Shown: positions 11,359-23,061 of the stretch, one piece after another | Numbering within the stretch: the first letter of the stretch is position 1 | Layout of the letters: each line of letters starts with the position of its first letter | Origin: Gnetum montanum | Taxonomy: Eukaryota; Streptophyta; Gnetopsida; Gnetales; Gnetaceae | NCBI GenBank assembly: GCA_015680685.1 | Contig: MNCI01004170.1 | Span: 744,119-808,118, forward strand | Length of the DNA stretch: 64,000 nucleotides | Reading direction: 5' to 3' | The notes under the pieces: model-generated | The model's database searches: none | What the model saw: only the letters and a program-made list of their open reading frames with translations | Told to the model about the DNA's origin: nothing | Made by a program: the position numbers and the translations under genes

Positions 11359-12899
11359 ACCAATGTCACTGCCCTCTCATCATAAAGTCAACCCCATTTC
11401 ATTTTCTAGGTCTCCTCCTCCCAGCTTAGTCATGGGGGAGATTGTCATCCATGCTAACAACCTCTATTGGCACCTTAGTTGTTTTTGAAAGTTTTTGGTT
11501 TACACCTTTTTATTTTACAACATTTTTCGTACATTTGACCATTCTTACTTACTTTTTATTTATTTATTTATTTCTATATGTATATATGTACTTATCTTTA
11601 AGTTGTTTTCTAAATCTCATTAATAAGCTATCTTATTGTCACATGACATTCTAGTCTGGTTGTTCCTTTTTATGATAGTGCAAATTATGGTCTGCTTATT
11701 ATATCTAGTTCCTACCTTAGCATTTCTATTCCAGGAAGTCAGATTATACTTTCATTTCATTTAATAGGTAGTGAGTCCACGTCATCCACCCCTGCAACCA
11801 CTCCATGGCTTTCCTTATTTTGAAAACATGCAATCCCTTTTCCATTAAAAAAAACTTTAATTAATTTGTGACTTCAAGGGGAATGCAACATTCTTCATAA
11901 TTTTTATTCCCTTGTTTGCGAGAGTGTCCTCACAGACTTCTTACCACTCCAACATCCTCCCATAAAAATAAGTTCATTGGAAATTTAACCTTGCATGGTG
12001 TGGTCCTCATCAATCGAAAAAAAAACAACAAAAATGAGGATTCAAAGCACATCCCTTGGACCAAATGCATGTGACAACGCATGGGTCTTTGCATGGTGTG
12101 GTTCCCATAGAAAAAAAAAGAGAAAGAGAAAAAAAAACAAAACAAAACATGGGAATTCAAAGCACACCCCTTAGACTACCTCTAACATGTTACAAGCACT
12201 AGTTATGGGATTTTTTTTGTCCACTCTAACTCAGCCCCTTTTGACTTCTTATCTCTCACTCATGTTGGAGTGGTAGTTGTTTTGGGAGCATTCTTGTGCC
12301 TCAAGGGGATGGACAAGGTCTTTGAATGTTGCTACAATGTCACTGAGCGTGGTTGGTTTTGGGTCGAAACTAAGGATGGCTCCTACCGAGTCACTTAATC
12401 ACACACTTCACAAGGGATTTCATGTGACAAACATTAGGAATTCCATTTCACACTCCTTTATCTTCATCAATTACATCCCATGAATCACCTCACTGCTGGT
12501 TTTATGTTTTGATCGTTTATCGTGCCTTACTTGAACTTGCAAATTCTTCGGCTGGTTCTCATGGTGTGAGTATTAACTTGCGGTAACCATTAGTTAACTA
12601 CGGGGCCCATGGACTCCTATGTTGACGATGTGCAAGGGCAACTGAGGCTAATGCCTGCTATGGGGAGGACCCACTTGCATATCCTTTGGTACCGATTGTT
12701 CATCTCCTTCCCCTTTGGTATAATTCATCGATCATCTCCATTCTACCCATCACATGGCTCTTCACCTATAAAGTTCCATCTTATGACATTCTCCTACCGT
12801 CGACTCTTATTTTGATGACAATCTTCCTTCCTCTTTCTATCGGATGGTTCTCTAGTTTCTAAATTCTTAAATCACCCCTACTTTGTGTTCCAATCCAAA
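11359..12899 (+). other. Element A spacer between integrase and 3' ORF
   Basis: About 1.5 kb of non-coding sequence beginning with GTCATGGGGGAGATTGTCATCC (about 11431). Matching landmarks in the same order occur in B (55900 down to 54280), in D and in C. It includes an A/T-rich part (11500-11640) and a duplicated GGTGTGGTTCC/CAAAGCACACCCC module. No ORF of note. The spacer is retained when pol is deleted in B, C and D. Confidence 0.7.
11991..12178 (+). repeat. Duplicated spacer module in element A
   Basis: Two copies (about 11991-12061 and 12087-12178) of TTGCATGGTGTGGTYCYCAT, an A-rich run, then GAATTCAAAGCACACCCCTTAGAC. The same module is duplicated in B (55029-55211) and triplicated, partly inverted, in C (31578-31802). 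Confidence 0.75.
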
Positions 12900-13042
12900 G
12901 ATTTGGGCTCTTACTTTATTGGTTAACGCAAGTCAACTAAGCTGAATAATTGCATCAACTAGGCCCCGTATACGCATCCCCCTGTGTTTTTGCAACATCA
13001 TTTACGTGGCCTCGTTGACGCATGTCAACAATACTATATATA
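12900..13042 (+). promoter_or_regulatory. Internal U3-like promoter region of element A, TATA at 13035
   Basis: TATATATA at 13035-13042 is preceded by CATTTACGTGGCCTCGTTGACGCATGTCAAC and CCCCGTATACGCATCC. These resemble this element's own LTR U3 boxes (CATTAACGTGACC; GCCTCGTTGA in the 3' LTR; ACGTATCC). The 3' ORF ATG is about 450 bp downstream. B (54198) and D (35580) have equivalents in the same place. Promoter function is inferred. Confidence 0.55.
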
Positions 13043-13205
13043 CCCACATTATGCCTTTGAAAATTGTCCATTTATTCACAAAGCAAGGGGAGTGTTTCCA
13101 TTTTTCTCCATCAAGTCTTCTTACCAAGCACATACTATTTCTACCATGTGTCCCAATCCAACCATTCTTTCACCCTTTTTCTACTAGAGGTATGCTCTAC
13201 ATTGT

Positions 13206-13229
13206 GGGGGGGGGGGGGGGGGGGGNGGG
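13206..13229 (+). other. G-run containing one unresolved base
   Basis: Twenty G, one N and three G, about 165 bp downstream of the internal TATA box. The run length is unreliable in the assembly. B has CCCCCCNN (minus-strand G) at 54047-54054 and D a G-rich tract at 35381-35400 in the corresponding position. Confidence 0.7.
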
Positions 13230-13487
13230 TGTGGTTGAGGTCTATAATTATTATGATTATCAAAGACTTAACACCTCTTAGGGGACATACAAGAAAAAAA
13301 CAACAAAACAACTATAAATTGCAACTCATTATGTTTTATTGTTTTTTCTAACCCCCTCAACTACACTTCGAGGAACCTAACAAGATGCACGTGCCAGTTT
13401 CATAGCTTGGCCAAAATGAGAAGGTGTATTATTGCCATTTTGAGAAACTTATACATATTTTAATTCATGGTTATGTTGTGACTACAT

Positions 13488-16343
13488 ATGGCACCTAAAC
13501 TGAGGCATCCAAGGGGAGAAGGACTATCCCAACCTAGGGACAAGTGACCTAGAATGGGAAGAGGATGGGGCGCATGACCTCAAGAGCATGAGGACGGCTC
13601 ACATGCAACTGGCCCTCTATGTGAAGGACCTGATGTGAAATCTGTTTGCTAGATTCTTGAAGAGGATGTCCCTGGCGAACAATCTCAAAGGGATGAGACT
13701 CCAGTGATAGCGCCACGGCTTGAGGTCACCCTGACCCAAGCTTCTATTAATGCCATTAAACCAAGGGAGTTATAATGAACGGTCCTTTAGGAGTTAAACT
13801 CTGGAAAATTTCTAGAAAATGCACCAGAAGAAGTCAAAACCCAACTACAAAATTCTCCTATGTGGCTAATCATCACCTCCAGTGGTTAATGGTACCTAGG
13901 AGAAACTTATCTCTTTTGGACAAATCAGCAACTGGGGTCTAGAGTAAGAATCAAGGACATTCATGTATCTTACTCTGCAAAAGCAATCGCGCAAGCTCTT
14001 GGGTTGCCTAAGACTGGAGCTGATGTGGTGAAGATTCCAAAACAAGCAGATCCTGAGGTGAAAGGGAAGTGGATCAGATGGTGCTATGGAGTAGAACATA
14101 AGGAGTTTGGCACACTAACCACCATAGAGCGAGTCTACTCAAAAAATTGTGTCTTACCACTTGAATCCAATGGTAAGACCTAGTAAGATCACTACCTTCT
14201 CTGCTCGTGCGTGTGCCACTCTAAGTGGAAAGTTCCCCTTTAATCTTCCACAATTACTTTTCCTTGAAATTGAAAAAAGATTGGCTAAAAATGAATGTGG
14301 AAGGCGAGCTCTACCCCTTCCTTGCCTAATCAAGAAGTTGTGCAAATGGGCAAGGATAGCATGCTATGCTAATGATACACTTCGTCATGCCCCAATTGCC
14401 TCATGATGCGAAATGATAAAAGACAAGACTCCTACCACAATGCAAATAAGGGAAGAGAAGCAAGTGCCTCCACCATCGACACAAACAACAAGGTCAGTCT
14501 CGCGAATGATCACAGAACACATACGTGAGATTTGATAATCGCTCTTGAGCTAGTAATAGTAATCAGTAGGGACTGGCGGTGGAGAACACCCTTCAGTGTA
14601 TCGCCTTGCAATGAGCCATCTTGAACAAGTAGCTCAATTTGTAAGTCTACTGGAGAGAGTAGGGCCGATGTTTTCTGTTGCACAAACACAAGTGCCTGCA
14701 AGAATAGACCCTAGTGTCCAAGAAGTAATGGTGTCCACCCAACAACTATTTCCTAAAATTTCAAGAAATGCTGCTACTTTCTTAGTGCGCTTGGAGGATG
14801 GAGAGGGGGTGACTGTCCTGGTAATGCAACACTAGGAATAAGAGGTTGCGGCAAAAGTGGTTGCTGACATAATCTCTATGGCTCTTAATGCACCTAAGAC
14901 ACTTGTACCGGATGTACATGGACTTGGAGATGTATGGACGTCCACAGGAACTCAATGTAGCAAAATCAACATATCCCAACATGAAGAATTGTTGGATCGA
15001 CTGGTGGGAATCGAGCAAATTCTTCTGGATGTTTTTGATCTTCTAGAAAACATCACTTCTACTCAGTTCAAGTTGTTCTCAACAAGGGGCAAGTGCCTCA
15101 TCTTGGAGGGGTAACTTGAAGTAGGCTAGGCAGATTATCAATGCTTAGCTATGGAAGTTGCCAAACTGAGGACCCAACTTGCTGATTTAGCTCTCCTCAA
15201 CCATGAACTCACCATGGATGAAGCTTTTCAATAGCTTTGAACCAAAATTCAGACAGTTGAGAATGAGCAAGAGTTAGCAATCTTTGACAAGTCCTTAACA
15301 GATGCTCCTTCTTACCATCTAAACAAAAACTCGACAAAGGTTCACTAGGAGAATGTCAGGTTGACCATAGAAGTTCATCGCCTATGCAATGTTGGTGTTG
15401 AAAATAAACACATGAAAGATTTTATCCATCAACAGTAGGAGAAGCTAGCTAAGGTAAATACTAATGTAAGGAGATTGGTGGCTAAAAATCATAATCTGTC
15501 CATGGAGGAAGTTCGATCCTTGTGAAAAAAATCATCTATTGAAATCGCCGCTTGAAAAAATGAGGCCCTTAAGTTTGAATGAGTAAAAAATCATTATAGG
15601 GACCAAGTGGGATTGCAAAAGGAAGTAAATGAAAAAGAGATTTAAGTTATAAAGGCTAAAATGAACCAAGCACTCCAACAGCTCAAGGAAGAAGGTGAGG
15701 TATGGCAACCCATCTTCAATGGATTGAACGCCTACAACTAGGCTGAGATCCGTCTCAAAGAGCTATAGATTGAAGAGATAATGAAATACATAGAGTTAGC
15801 CAATCTCTATTATGCAAACCTGGCTATGCTGACAGCTGGAAGGCCATGGTTAGACCTAGAGAAACAAGTGGCCACCTCGTATTGTTTATATGAGGGCGAG
15901 TTTATGTGCATAAAGAGACAAAGCAAAAGCTAGAAATAGCCAATGCGGAACTCGAAGTTCTTCACACTATTTTTAAAGGATAACATGTAGTTGTAGAGAA
16001 CTTGGCCCGATGAATGAATGACTATCAGTAGCTACAAACATCAGTCCAAGCGTTCGATATTGAACAAAAATAGTTCACTGCTTGGTTTGTCAATTTGAAG
16101 GAACTTTTTCCTACACTTCCATGTTCTTGGGATGTTCCCATTCCAGCACACATTGGTGAGGCTGCCTAGACGGTGAACGATCCCAGAAGCAAAGAGGAGA
16201 AAATGAGGATGTTATTGGAGGCTTTTCGATTACCTCCAGAAGTTGCAGTAGCAGTAGGAAAACCATCATCAATGCCTCAACCACCACATTCACTAGAAGC
16301 AGGTGAAGTCCCGTCAGAACCACTACCACCAGGAACTGTGTGA
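13488..16343 (+). pseudogene. Element A 3' ORF (env-position, transposon-domain plus coiled coil), broken
   Basis: Starts MAPKLRHPRGEG (ATG 13488, matched in B at 53791) and ends PPGTV then TGA at 16341. About 950 codons. After a low-complexity N-terminus, residues about 140-300 read RVRIKDIHVSYSAKAIAQAL, ADVVKIPKQADPEVKG, CATLSGKFPFNLPQLLFLEI and LPCLIKKLCKWARI, resembling the 'putative plant transposon protein' domain found in Athila-type elements. From about 15130 to 15850 heptad-rich, charged sequence predicts a long coiled coil, and the C-terminus is Pro/Glu-rich. I see no signal peptide or clear membrane helix, so calling it an envelope protein is not supported beyond position. Function unknown. 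Confidence 0.75.
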
Positions 16344-16574
16344 CCTTCTTCAGCAACTTCAACATTTCGGCAGGGTTGAGAATCTCCAAATGTCAAGGTG
16401 TTCAATTTCATTGTCTATGAACACTGCAATTTTGTAATTTGTTTTGCTGTACACCAGGGCACTTAATATGTTAATAGAGTCAATGTGTATGTAAATGTGT
16501 TTTGTCGTATGTACCATCAATAACTTCATACCTTCCAAATTGTAATAAACTCAAGGATGAGTTGTCACTCAGTC

Positions 16575-16583
16575 GTGGGGGTA
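16575..16583 (+). other. Polypurine-tract-like site of element A
   Basis: GTGGGGGTA immediately before the 3' LTR start TGATGAAG. The same sequence precedes the B 3' LTR on the minus strand (50698-50706). It would prime plus-strand DNA synthesis. Confidence 0.65.
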
Positions 16584-18433
16584 TGATGAAGTGTTCAGTT
16601 GATATGTCAACTGGGCCACATTAATGGAGCCTCGTTGAGGTGGCCACGTTAATGTGACCGTCAATGTATCCGTCCATGCATTAACGCAACTCCGTTAATG
16701 TAGAGTTTGTCTCTAGCTATAAATATGTGTGCATTTGCAACTTTTATGGCATCTTTTTGGTAGTTGTAGCAAAGCTCTTGTAGTTTGTTTTCATGTAAGT
16801 TAGAATATTTTCCAAGTGCCCGTAGCAGGTGTGAGAAAGGTGTACGAATCTTTTTTCAAGCGCTAATGTACCTGAGCCCATTAGCGTGAGTAGCAATAAA
16901 GATGAGCTTTTTGAACATTCCTTGCAATAGTTGGATTTAATTACTTAAGCATTAAAAAAATTTAATATTTTGACGTTTTAAGCATTCCAAAGTCCTTTAT
17001 TATTATCGCTTTATGGTTACAGCCCTTTTCATAGTTTGTAAGAACCATAGGCACAACCATCTCGAATATGTACCGTACACTTGGTAACCCAGAGATGAGA
17101 CACGATATGCACAAGCCACGATATCGCATCCCCTGCGATATCACGTCGTCCCCTGCAATATCATGTACACGATATCGCAGTCCGTCGCCAAATCTATAAA
17201 TAAGAGGCGGCACTCCCCTCATTTCACATCCTAGGCTAGAAGTAGCGAAGCTCTGGCAGATTGATCACCCAAGAGATAGAATATTTTCCATGTGCCCGCA
17301 GTAGGAGTCCCCCAAGTGAACGGTTCTTTATTCGAGTAGCTTTGTAACTGAAAACAAGTTGTGTACGGCAATAAAGAAGAGCTTTGTGGATAAACCTTGC
17401 AGTACATGGATAGGTTTATTTAATGTTATTTATTGCTTTCCTAGTAACGCGGCATGAATACGACTTGGTTACGAGCATTGACGAATGTGTACGGCTAGCC
17501 AAGGAATCGGCTACTCATCGTGATTAGATTCTCTCACCCTTACCTCCTAGAACGTGGGACAAGTACGACTTGATTACGAGCATCTACGGATGTGTATGGC
17601 TAGTCAAGGAATCAGCTTCTCATCACACTTAGGCTAGTTAGATGCCTCAGTACGATCGCTTCAAGCACATGCGTTACATGTGGTAATCCCAGTAATGATT
17701 AGCGTTTGGTAGCCACAGTTGCACAGTTCAGGGTGTGTATGGTAAGTGGGAACAGATGCTGACGCTAGTTAATCTAGACTTAGGACATTAGTTAGCATAG
17801 TTAGTTCTCTCAACCCTTCACCCCTTAGCATAGGAGATAAACCTGAAAAGACCAAAAAAATCATATACCTTGGACTTACTTAACCATACACCATGACAAC
17901 AACAAGTAAGTCTAGGAAGACAATGATTAATTAACCCCAAGTGCTCCTTCCGGTGTTTAGGCATTTAGTCTGCGGAGTTCGACCGGATTGTGCGTGCTAC
18001 GCTCGTTTCGTATGGTTGAGTGTAGGGGTACCTCACCACTCATCACCCAGTGATGCTTAACATCTGGTAACTCAGCAGTGGTTAGGATATGCTCAGGATG
18101 TGCGCGGAAGATGTGATCAGTTGCTTATGCTAGGGAGAGTTAAGTGATAGAGTAGAACAATTACAAATTACACAACTTTCCATTTTCTACATTAAAAGAA
18201 ATAGACCTTAAAAGATAAAAAGAAAATTGATAAAAATCATTTGCCTCAATCTCACTCAACCATCACTTTCGAATATCACATGTGAGATTGGGAAGATAAT
18301 GACCATTTTAACTAAGGTTTTGCTGGCTAGAATTTGGTGTACGTAAGTGCTTACAGTCTGCTAAATTCGATCGAGTCACGCGTGAATCCTGTGATTCATA
18401 TGGTTAGGCATAGGGGTACCTCACCGCTCATCA
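16584..18433 (+). repeat. 3' LTR of element A, interrupted by a solo LTR
   Basis: Starts TGATGAAGTGTTCAGTTGATATG, with TATA at 16718-16725, and ends CGCTCATCA at 18433. The segment 17093-18050 (insert plus one target copy) is foreign; without it the LTR is about 892 bp and matches the 5' LTR closely but with many transitions. Confidence 0.9.
17093..18045 (+). mobile_element. Family-2 solo LTR inside the 3' LTR of element A
   Basis: 953 bp, from AGATGAGACACG (first base T to A compared with the copy at 58815) to CACTCATCA. It is flanked by CCCAG at 17088-17092 and 18046-18050, a five-base target duplication, and the A LTR resumes exactly after it. It contains degraded CGATATCG boxes at about 17100-17180 and TATAAATA at 17195-17202. 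No internal region is present, so it is a solo LTR formed by LTR-LTR recombination. Confidence 0.92.
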
Positions 18434-21400
18434 CCTACTAAACAAATAAAATCTTAACTTGTTTTCTACTAGCTACAACTAGGTTCAAAACCAATATCCT
18501 TGGAAAGGCATGTATCCACATCTTAAGGTAGGCCTTTGTTAAGTAATTTTCTTAAGAAATAATTATAACATATGACTAGAAAGAGATGTACCAATATTTG
18601 AAGTTATACCTATAACAAGTGAGTTAAGAACATATCTTAAAAATGCTTGAAGTAATTATTAATTTCATGGTGTTATGTTAAAAAAAAGTTGCAATGTTTG
18701 TTTTAATGATGATTAACTTTATGAGGATATAATTCAGTGCATGTGATGAGGCATCATTAGAATGAAGGACAACTTAACCTTGGACTTGCAAAAAAGGGTA
18801 AACTTGCATCACATATGATAGGTTATGCTATCTTGAACATCCATGAAATTATCCTATGATTTCACATGATAATATGACCTATGTTCAAATCGAGGGAGGT
18901 TTTGTTTTTATCCTTGCCTTTCCATGCTATCATTTCTCAAGTATCCTAAAGGGAGAAGTTGATACGAAATTAGGGGAAACAATGTGCCTTAATATTTATT
19001 TTAAGCATCATTAAATTTCTTAGATGCCCATGTATGCTTTAGTTATTGATTATTTAAGGGCATATAGGGTATGAACATGCTTGGGGAAGTTTGAAAATAG
19101 CATGAATGTATAGTCTTTGATAGATATTTCTCCATAGTCATCACTCTTTCTATTTAGTAGAGTCATAGTGGTCATAGTAGACCTTTTCTATCTTATTGTT
19201 TTGAAGTTAAAGACCATAAAAAGAGGTTAAGTTAAGAGCTAATCCAAAAAAAGAAAGAGGGGTCAAAGAATTTTCTTATTGAGCCCATGGCAAAAGCAAC
19301 ATTTATTTTGCATGCTTTATGTTCATCTCAACATGGGACACGGTTCATGTATCCTAAAGAAAGAAGCCAAAATGAAATTAATAGAAACAATATGTTCTAA
19401 TTCTTAATTCAAACATCATTAAATTACTTAGGTACCATGAATACCTTAGTTGTCAATTATTTAGGGGCATAAAGAGTAGGAGCCTACTTTAGGAGGACCC
19501 ATTTGGATGATTTCTAGTCTAAGAACAAAGGATATCCTAATGTCCCTTATCCAATTTATTTCAAATTTATCAATTTTTATGAGTTTTGATTAATTTTGAA
19601 ATTTGCAAATTGAAAATTTTTATTACATCTAAGAAATCAAAAAGGATTTGTTAGAGGGTTATAAAGTTTGAATACATTTTAAAAGAAAGTTAAAAACATT
19701 ATTAATGTAATGCCTAAAGAAGATAGGGTCAATTTGAAAGAAAACAATAAGAAAATTAGAGTCAATATTTAATTCATTTGAATGTGAGTCAAATATGGGT
19801 AAAATAAAACAATACATTTGTCATCCTTAATGCTTTATTTTCATAATTTGCAAATAGACACTATGTAAAACCCCTATTAATTATTTATAAAATATCCTAT
19901 AAATAACTAATAGAGATGTTACGAAATCCCAAGGATCTGGATGTAACATTGACTTACTAACATAAAAGAAAAGTAGTAAATTAGATAAAATTATTAATTA
20001 GAAGCATAAATATAGTATAACAATATTTTAGAATACTCACATATAATTAAAAAAATTATTTAGAGAAAATTTTTAGATTTATGTCTAAAAATTCCACTAG
20101 TAGCATCATAAAATAATGTGTAAAATAATGATCCCAAAGACCTTGTTTTGCCCCAATCGAACATTTAGAAATAAAGTTACTTGCATTTTAAGTTTATTAA
20201 ATTAAATAATAAAATATTAGTAAAAAGAAAAAAAAAATTTAAAATTTCCTAAACATATAGCACGCGTTGAAATGAAAAATGTTCCTTGCAATCTCACAAT
20301 CCCAACAGTGAACAAGCTTTATATTTCACAAAAATACAAAATATACGGAGATTAGTTTTCAAGTTAGGAAGGTCCATCTTATTCAAAATTGGTCCATTTT
20401 TCATCCTATGTCCCTCTTCCGACACTTGTCTATTCTGGGCTCTTGGGATCATAATGCACGAGGAGTCAAAACTCCTCAAATAAGAAAGGTTATTATATTT
20501 TCATTTTCATGAAGCATAAAGGCTATGGATTAAAAGTCTCAAGTTATGGACTAGATAAAGATTTCCCATAAAATATTTAAAAATGTTTTCAAGTCTAGAA
20601 ATGCCACAAATTTTCTTGAAATCTAAATAAAATATGAAAATCCAAAGAATACATATTTTAATTATTTAATTATTTGGTGTCCAAAGATACTATAAATTAT
20701 TTTTTAAAAAAACCAAAGAACATGTATTTTATCCAGGCATCTAATAGGTTTTAGTTATTCTCATTACTAAAGGGACTCACTAATAGGTTTTGGAATAAGC
20801 TCATTACTATCATTGGATTAGCCTCATGATCGCAAAAAAGTCACTCATGATCGTGTCTTGGCAATAGCCTCACTACTAACATCCTTAACAGTCAAGGCAT
20901 ATGCATCATTAGAAGGATAGTTCCTTACTATGCCACACGCATACCACTAGACTCAACTATTTAGTCCCATGGCCTTGGCTAAATCCATAGCCTCATTTGA
21001 ACTTAACGAATCAAAATCTAGGGTAGGAAATCCATCCAACAACCCATGTTTCTGTGGGATGGGTCCCACTAAAGAACACACCACTACTTCATGCAAATGG
21101 GAACATCTAAAAGATTCTCGGCTCCTACTACCAACTAGGAAAAATCGGTGACACAAATATTATTATTTTAGTCCACAAGTCTAAAAGTTGCTCAAAATGG
21201 CTAAAAATCCATAAAATCTCAAATTCCATAAAATTCTTGCAAAGTCATGTTCATGTCATAAACAGATCCCAAACATTCATAAAATATCCAAGGGCAAGTT
21301 AGGCATAATTTTTGCAATTTCCATAAATTTACCAAATGATGGAAAATGGTACAAATAGGATTAAATTAGAAAAATTCCCAAAATTACAAAAATTCGGTAG

Positions 21401-22759
21401 AATCTCAACACATTGATTAAACTCATTGAAGAATAATAGAAGACCAAGAAGCATAGAGAAGAGATAGAGAATCCATAGCAATATGGGACAACCATGTAGA
21501 AGGAAAATAAAATAAACTTCTTTACTTATATTTGCAAGGCTTCTAGAATTTTCTTATGTCTTTCTTTCTTGCCTAATGCTCTCAATGGGTTTTTGCTTTG
21601 CATAGCCTATCACATCCAAAATTCTTCTTCAAACTACAACGAGATGTATTTAGGGCCATTACCTATTTATAGGGGGAAACGAAAGAAACTGAGCTCAAAT
21701 GGACTTTAAAATGAAGAAGAAAGACCCAAAAAATATCTTTATCGAAAAATGTGATAGAACACAGTTTTGCAAAATAATGGCAAAGAAAAAAAGTGAGGAA
21801 AAAACAAGCACTAGAGGGAAAGCAGAGGGAAAGGCAGAGAGGCTATGCACATGGCAATGGATATTATGCATATTATGCATGTTATGCATAAGCATTACGC
21901 ACGTAACGTGCTGTTTGTAATGGTACTGTTGATTTTTGAATTTTTGAATTTGAATTTGAATTTTATCTTTTCCATAAGTCTATTCATAATTTTTATCCTT
22001 CCCTTAATTCCCTCACACACAATGCTCATAACATGCATACTCGGACTTCAAATTAAATTCTGTCTGAACTTACGAGATTATTATTAAGTGTTCTACCAAA
22101 TCATACGCTAAAATCTTATCTAGGCATGACTTATCATAGCCGTTTAGTTCAAATGTTGAAACTTTTATGGTATTCTAGCAAACTAAAAAATGTGATATCT
22201 TGAAAACCTTAACTTTGATTTTAGTGAACCAAGAATCAAAATCTATACTTTTGAATGTCCTAGACACATCAGTAAAGTCAGATTCTAAGTAGGACATCAT
22301 CCTAAGGAACTTTCTTAACAAAGCCAATTTGTTTAATCTTTAATTATAAATAAAAATGAACTCCATATCCTAATTTAATGACAAAAGGTAACAAGGGATA
22401 TGCTCTGGGTATGATTAGGATCCAAAATTGCTCCATGAATAGAGTATTATATAAGCACATGTGCATAATAAAGTAAAAATTTGCATAAAGAAGTAAATAT
22501 GCATAGCTAAATACTTGTAAAGGCATGACAACTGACAAAAGAAAAACTTCCTCAGGTAATTTGATTTTAACATTTAATCATAAAATATAAAGTAAACCTA
22601 TGACTGAGCTCCAACAAAATATCTTAGCAAGTTGTTAAAGTTAAAACTTTGTGTATAAAGTTTGCATTTTAACTTCAAATTCATATACACAAAATTGTTT
22701 TTGAATATGATTTAATTATTTCCAATTACGTGCTAAAAGTAAAGATCCTTATGTAACAC
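18434..22759. other. AT-rich intergenic DNA, no recognisable gene
   Basis: Low-GC sequence with short ORFs lacking family features. A TGTTACGAAATCCCAAGGATC stretch near 19917 could be the start of a degraded LTR, but no partner was found. A direct duplication lies at 18941-19500. A 60-codon plus-strand ORF at 20969-21151 has no recognisable relative. Confidence 0.55.
18941..19500 (+). repeat. Degenerate direct duplication, offset about 408 bp
   Basis: GTATCCTAAAGGGAGAAG...GAAATTAGGGGAAACAATRTG...CATCATTAAATTTCTTAG at 18941-19090 recurs as GTATCCTAAAGAAAGAAG...CATCATTAAATTACTTAG at 19349-19495. Both copies end with a TTAGTTRTYRATTATTTAGGGGCATA segment. Confidence 0.6.
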
Positions 22760-23050
22760 ATCTATGATAATATTAGGTTCTCCAAGATGACATACTTTAT
22801 TCCATGCAAAAAAGTGAGTGGTGCTTCTCATGTTGCAATTTTTTTCCCAACATGTTATGAAGTTGCATGGAATTCTTTTGAATATTGTTAGAGATAAGAC
22901 TTTAAATGCACTAGTCACTTTTGGATGTCCCTTTAGAATATTTTAGGGACAAAGTTAAATTTTTCTACTGCATATCATTTATAATTTGATGGCCAAACAG
23001 AGGTGGTAAATAAATCCTTGCTAAACATATTGAGATGTTTATGTGATGGA
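22760..23050 (+). pseudogene. Chromovirus-type integrase core fragment
   Basis: In shifting plus-strand frames this reads KMTYFIPCKKVSGASHVA (from about 22786), HGIPLNIV, SHFWMSL (about 22917) and TEVVNKSLLNILRCL (about 23001-23040). These are the integrase core segments of Ty3/gypsy chromoviruses (CRM/Del/Galadriel type). It stops abruptly at 23050 where repeat R begins. Frameshifts and a TAG make it dead. The continuing part of such an integrase is seen only next to the second R copy, at 63741. Confidence 0.75.
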
Positions 23051-23061
23051 TAGCCAAACTA

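Larger units (their letters stand above)
4215..18433 (+). mobile_element. Element A: Athila-like Ty3/gypsy retrotransposon, full-length but decayed
   Basis: Order on the plus strand: 5' LTR, PBS, gag, protease, RT, RNase H, integrase, non-coding spacer, internal TATA region, 3' ORF, PPT, 3' LTR. Flanking five-base sequences CCTAT (4210-4214) and CCTAC (18434-18438) are a target duplication with one transition. RT motifs such as GHCYYSFLDGYSGYNQI and KKMPFGLCNALATFQ are typical of the Athila lineage. The reading frame is broken mostly by TAG and TGA codons rather than by indels. A family-2 solo LTR lies within the 3' LTR, so A predates it. This is the reference copy for B, C and D. Confidence 0.9.

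Noticed and set aside
13206-13229. G-run dismissed as sequencing error
   Set aside because: Not dismissed entirely: length is unreliable, but B and D have G-tracts at the same place.
13488-16343. Calling the 3' ORF an envelope gene
   Set aside because: No signal peptide, membrane helix or furin-like site visible; only the position resembles env.
20969-21151. 60-codon ORF as a host gene
   Set aside because: Short, no recognised domain, no splice or codon evidence, and a similar ORF on the other strand.
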